64,000 bases of DNA from Lysinibacillus boronitolerans JCM 21713 = 10a = NBRC 103108 (GTDB lineage Bacteria > Bacillota > Bacilli > Bacillales_A > Planococcaceae), in NCBI RefSeq assembly GCF_000772935.1, contig NZ_JPVR01000081.1, positions 124,001-188,000 of the forward strand. The letters are read 5' to 3'. Below, one piece after another: positions 60,928 through 64,000 of this stretch. Every line of letters begins with the position of its first letter. Position 1 is the stretch's first letter. Under the pieces are notes generated by a model, which saw only the letters and a program-made list of their open reading frames with translations, had not been told where the DNA came from and did no database searches. Made by a program: the position numbers and the translations under genes.

Positions 60928-63401
60928 TGTTTACGATGCGCAATATTGCCCTCAAGCTATTTCGTGCAGCTTGGGCAAATGTCCTAACGAGTATTAGTGT
61001 TATTACGATCTCGATTTGCCTGGTAATGACGATGACCGTCTACATTTGGAATGCTAATAGCCAGATGAAGGCAGACATCCAAGCGTTGTATGGGGAAATG
61101 GATTTAATGGTTGGTTATAATCCCGATCAGCAAAAATTGTTGACGACACATCAAATAGAGGAGCTTTCTACCCTAGCCGGTGTCACACAAGTGTCCCGCT
61201 TATCGCTAGCTCATACATTCGTTGAACATGAAAAGTACACCACATTTTATACCGTTGGCGTTGAAAATGACGACCTTGTGAAAAGTCGCTACCATTTTGA
61301 GGTCAATCTTGGACCGAACGATGCCATTCTTTCGGAAAATGTTGCCCGTCTTTTCAACAAACGCGTTGGGGACTCCATTCATATTCAATCAAAGGATTTT
61401 ATCGTGCAAGAAATTTTACCGACGATAAAAGGCACTGATAGTCCTAATATCATTCTCTTAGCGAATGACGTAGTTAAGGCATGGATGAACAATAGTCAGC
61501 CACAAACGGCAGGCATATTTGCGCTCATTAAAACGGATGAGGGTCGTGCCAAGGCAGTAGGCGCAGAAATCAAACAACAGGATCCAACATTACGTGTTGA
61601 TGTTATGAGTGAGTACGATGCGATTAAAAGAAATTTACAGAGCTTAATGGTTTTTATGATTGTACTATCTGTTTTTATTTTACTCATTTCGAGTGTCCTA
61701 TTGCTGTCCACATTCCAGCTATTATTTTATAAAATTAAAGAGCAGCTCATGATCTTACGGGCTCTCGGGGCATCAGTTAAACAGGTTGGACGTATAGTCA
61801 AGCTCCAACTATCACTGATCATTAGCTTTGGCGTTATGCTTGGAACAACGCTGAGCCTTGTCGTCATAAAAAGCTGGCTACCACAATTAATTAGCCTTTT
61901 GCATTTACCCGAAGCTAAAACTGAGCTTCCTATTGTGTTTATTCTTTTAATTGCCCTTTCCAGCTTCATCATTCTTCAAGTGATGACAAAATGGCAAGTA
62001 GCGAAAAGCTCTAGACTATTGCCATTACAAATCGCTTCAGAAAATGAAAATTTACAGCTACGTTGGACAAAATGGAAAACAATTATTGTCAGTATTGTAG
62101 GTGTGTCAGCTGTCTTCTTCTTTTTACAAGCCTATTTAGCTGGGACAGGAAGCGATCAAGGTGCCTTATTTATTTTACTCGGAACACTACTTGTATGTGG
62201 GATTTTACTGTTACTAATCCCCTATCTGTTTACAGCCATCCTTCATCTGGCCTTAAAGCCGATTCGAAGGGTACTTGGCAAGGAAGCTTATTTAGCATGC
62301 CAGCAGCTCATGCCACAGGTACGCAAAAATATGCCCGTGGTGCTTAGCATGATAGGATTAATGGTCATTTTAACCTTTGGAAGCTCATTAATGAAAACCT
62401 TACAGCACAATGACCTTGCCTACACGGAATCACAATACGAAACAGCCATAAGAATTGATAATGAATTAAATGATCCAACTATCACGCCTGCAATTATAGA
62501 TGAAATAGAGGCATTGCCAAGCGTACAGTACGCGTATGCACAAAGTAATAATGCGTATATTGCCCTACAACTCGGCGATGAATGGCTAGCAGAGAACTAT
62601 ACAACCATTGATATTGAGAAATTTATGCAATTAAAGAAGTTGCCTCAAATTGAAGGTGGAAATTTGCAGGATGGCCTTGTCGTGACAAAGGGCTTTGCCG
62701 AACGTTATCATTTGTCAGTGGGTGATCGTATAACGATAGGTTCCTATGATTTTGCTGCACAGCAGGATAGGCCTTCTGGTGAATTACAAATTATAGGAAT
62801 TACCGATTCACCTATTCACCGAGCCGATATAATCGTTGATTGGTCATCATTCCTCACAGCACAGGATCACCCGTTCATCGAAGACATTATGGTCGAAACA
62901 TCCTACCCAGAGCAGGCATTGACGGAGCTGTCATTCTTGGAAGAGCGCTGGCCAGCCCTGAAGTTGACAGATAAAGCGGCCATATTAGCACAATCCAATG
63001 AAATGTTCTTCCAACGGTGGAGCCTATTTGTTGGCGTCTTTGTTATTTTAATAGCTGCCACGGGGCTTGGTGTCCTCCAAACATTACTGCATACAATTTA
63101 TACAAAACGCAGCGACTATGCCATCCAACGATTAATTGGTCTGTCACCAAATGGCTTAATGAAGCTTATATTGACACAAGTCCTATCGTTTGTCCTTTAT
63201 GGTCTCATAGTCGGTACATTTCTGGGGTTCGTTTTAACGAGGATGCTAGGCTTCATTGATGATGGCTCGCCGATGTCCTATGACTTCCTAACATTAGGCC
63301 TCACAAGTATCGCCTTCCTAGGGTCAACACTTATTGTTTTTACCCTCCAAGGCTACTGGATGAGCAGACAAAAATTAGCGAATGAGATCGTGGAAATATA
63401 A
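60927..63401 (+). CDS. FtsX/MacB-type ABC transporter permease
   Basis: The 824-residue protein has the four-plus-four helix FtsX layout. TM1 is near residue 20-40, a periplasmic MacB_PCD domain follows, then three helices (about 240-380). A second TM set and domain starts near 390 and ends with helices at 700-815. FtsX motifs: LMILRALGASVKQVGRIVKL and DYAIQRLIGLSPNGLMKLIL. ATG 60927 has GAGGGGGGATC and overlaps the ATPase stop (TAATG). Such pumps export lipoproteins, peptides or antimicrobial compounds and are often ECF-controlled. Confidence 0.9.
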   Translation: MFTMRNIALKLFRAAWANVLTSISVITISICLVMTMTVYIWNANSQMKADIQALYGEMDLMVGYNPDQQKLLTTHQIEELSTLAGVTQVSRLSLAHTFVEHEKYTTFYTVGVENDDLVKSRYHFEVNLGPNDAILSENVARLFNKRVGDSIHIQSKDFIVQEILPTIKGTDSPNIILLANDVVKAWMNNSQPQTAGIFALIKTDEGRAKAVGAEIKQQDPTLRVDVMSEYDAIKRNLQSLMVFMIVLSVFILLISSVLLLSTFQLLFYKIKEQLMILRALGASVKQVGRIVKLQLSLIISFGVMLGTTLSLVVIKSWLPQLISLLHLPEAKTELPIVFILLIALSSFIILQVMTKWQVAKSSRLLPLQIASENENLQLRWTKWKTIIVSIVGVSAVFFFLQAYLAGTGSDQGALFILLGTLLVCGILLLLIPYLFTAILHLALKPIRRVLGKEAYLACQQLMPQVRKNMPVVLSMIGLMVILTFGSSLMKTLQHNDLAYTESQYETAIRIDNELNDPTITPAIIDEIEALPSVQYAYAQSNNAYIALQLGDEWLAENYTTIDIEKFMQLKKLPQIEGGNLQDGLVVTKGFAERYHLSVGDRITIGSYDFAAQQDRPSGELQIIGITDSPIHRADIIVDWSSFLTAQDHPFIEDIMVETSYPEQALTELSFLEERWPALKLTDKAAILAQSNEMFFQRWSLFVGVFVILIAATGLGVLQTLLHTIYTKRSDYAIQRLIGLSPNGLMKLILTQVLSFVLYGLIVGTFLGFVLTRMLGFIDDGSPMSYDFLTLGLTSIAFLGSTLIVFTLQGYWMSRQKLANEIVEI

Positions 63402-63408
63402 GTAAAAT

Positions 63409-63441
63409 AGCCCCTCTATGGATAGAGGTGGCTGTTTTTTT
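63409..63441 (+). terminator. Rho-independent terminator
   Basis: AGCCCCTCTAT / ATAGAGGTGGCT-type stem (one mismatch) is followed by seven T residues. Confidence 0.82.
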
Positions 63442-63525
63442 AGAAGCTGGGCTCTCTCTTGAATGAGCGCTTTTACCCCTCATTGGAGCGGAGCACCCCC
63501 ACTCCTTTTATAAATGAAATTCTCT

Positions 63526-64000
63526 CTAAATTTGAAGAAATTCTATCATTTCCTTTATGATAGCCTCATGATCTCGTCCTAATGTCATGAGATGCTTAGA
63601 ATTTTCAAAGCCTTTCTTCTGCTTTCTAAATGAATGAACGTGCTGGTAGATCATTTCAGCACTTTGCGCGTATAAGGCATCGTCTTTTTCACCATAGTAG
63701 ATGGCGATAGGAATGGTAATTTTATCAAGCTGCTCCATCGTTGCTTGGATAAATGTTTGGAATGCGTTCATCGCATCTAATGGCATGTTCTGAAATGACT
63801 CCATTTCCTGAGCGATTTGAAGCGTTGGCTTGCCCTCGATTGTTTTATAATTATGGGCATAGTCAATGATTCTTTGTTTTAATTGCTCTGGCTCCTTATC
63901 AAACGGCACCGATAAGACAATGATTTGCTCGAGCCTTTCTAATTGAGCAAACTTCAACGCGAAAATTCCCCCGATGGATAGACCGATGACCGAAATCTTT
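63526..64000 (-). CDS. Carboxylesterase/alpha-beta hydrolase, N-terminus off the right edge
   Basis: The frame stays open to the window end and reads KISVIGLSIGGIFALKFAQL, where GLSIGG is the GxSxG nucleophile elbow. The lid region is followed by the acid residue in PIAIYYGEKDDALYAQSAEM and the catalytic His in LMTLGRDHEAIIKEM. It resembles Est30-type carboxylesterases. The oxyanion-hole start is outside the window. Confidence 0.85.
   Translation of the reverse strand, partial: KISVIGLSIGGIFALKFAQLERLEQIIVLSVPFDKEPEQLKQRIIDYAHNYKTIEGKPTLQIAQEMESFQNMPLDAMNAFQTFIQATMEQLDKITIPIAIYYGEKDDALYAQSAEMIYQHVHSFRKQKKGFENSKHLMTLGRDHEAIIKEMIEFLQI

Overview
The window is a chromosomal segment of a low-GC, spore-forming Bacillaceae bacterium, most likely Lysinibacillus. 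This is inferred from the AT-rich composition, strong AGGAGG-type ribosome binding sites, frequent TTG/GTG starts, a sigma-B-like GsiB gene, a YndJ/DUF4166 cluster and a Cys/His-rich coat-like protein. No rRNA, tRNA, insertion sequence or intact prophage was seen.

Layout. 1-8.8 kb: small membrane proteins, a MerR regulator with an MFS efflux pump behind a MerR-type 20-bp-spacer promoter, two DinB proteins, an EamA transporter with a possible leader-peptide attenuator, and two decayed genes (a cytidine deaminase and a GNAT). 8.8-15.8 kb: mostly minus-strand metabolic and stress genes (SDR, DUF1697, threonine aldolase, NUDIX, HELGH protein, GsiB). 15.8-26.1 kb: an MMPL exporter with a divergent TetR regulator, an alkylation-repair protein, a second DUF2975 protein, a YHYH/copper-amine-oxidase-N protein, an amidase, an APH-like kinase and a DnaD-type protein. 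26.2-26.8 kb: a 103-bp tandem repeat. 26.8-38.4 kb: many small proteins, CsaA, an AraC/GyrI regulator, an isochorismatase, an O-methyltransferase behind a striking GTATAC operator, Tag glycosylase, an AAC(6')-like acetyltransferase and a lone phage gp25-like gene. 38.8-40.4 kb: a cytosolic beta-helix protein.

40.6-54.2 kb is a complete type I-C CRISPR-Cas locus, all read on the minus strand: array 2 (45 repeats including degenerate and truncated ones), cas3, a 350-bp control region, cas5c-cas8c(cas11c)-cas7-cas4-cas1-cas2, then array 1 (30 repeats). cas8c carries an internal ribosome binding site and GTG that would make a 121-residue Cas11c. The cas3-cas5c gap contains, on the opposite strand, a compact unit made of a sigma-A-type promoter, one degenerate CRISPR repeat, a spacer-like segment and a terminator. 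The spacer-like segment has a TTC-flanked seed match just upstream of the cas5c promoter. I read it as a candidate cas-regulating crRNA-like RNA, and it is the most interesting element here.

54.3-64 kb: a surface SLH-like His-rich protein, a methyl-accepting protein remnant, the YndJ/DUF4166/SRPBCC-DoxX cluster (the last gene broken by an in-frame stop), an ECF sigma factor with an ABC/FtsX transporter whose ATPase seems fused to the start of a lost anti-sigma gene, and a partial carboxylesterase at the right edge.
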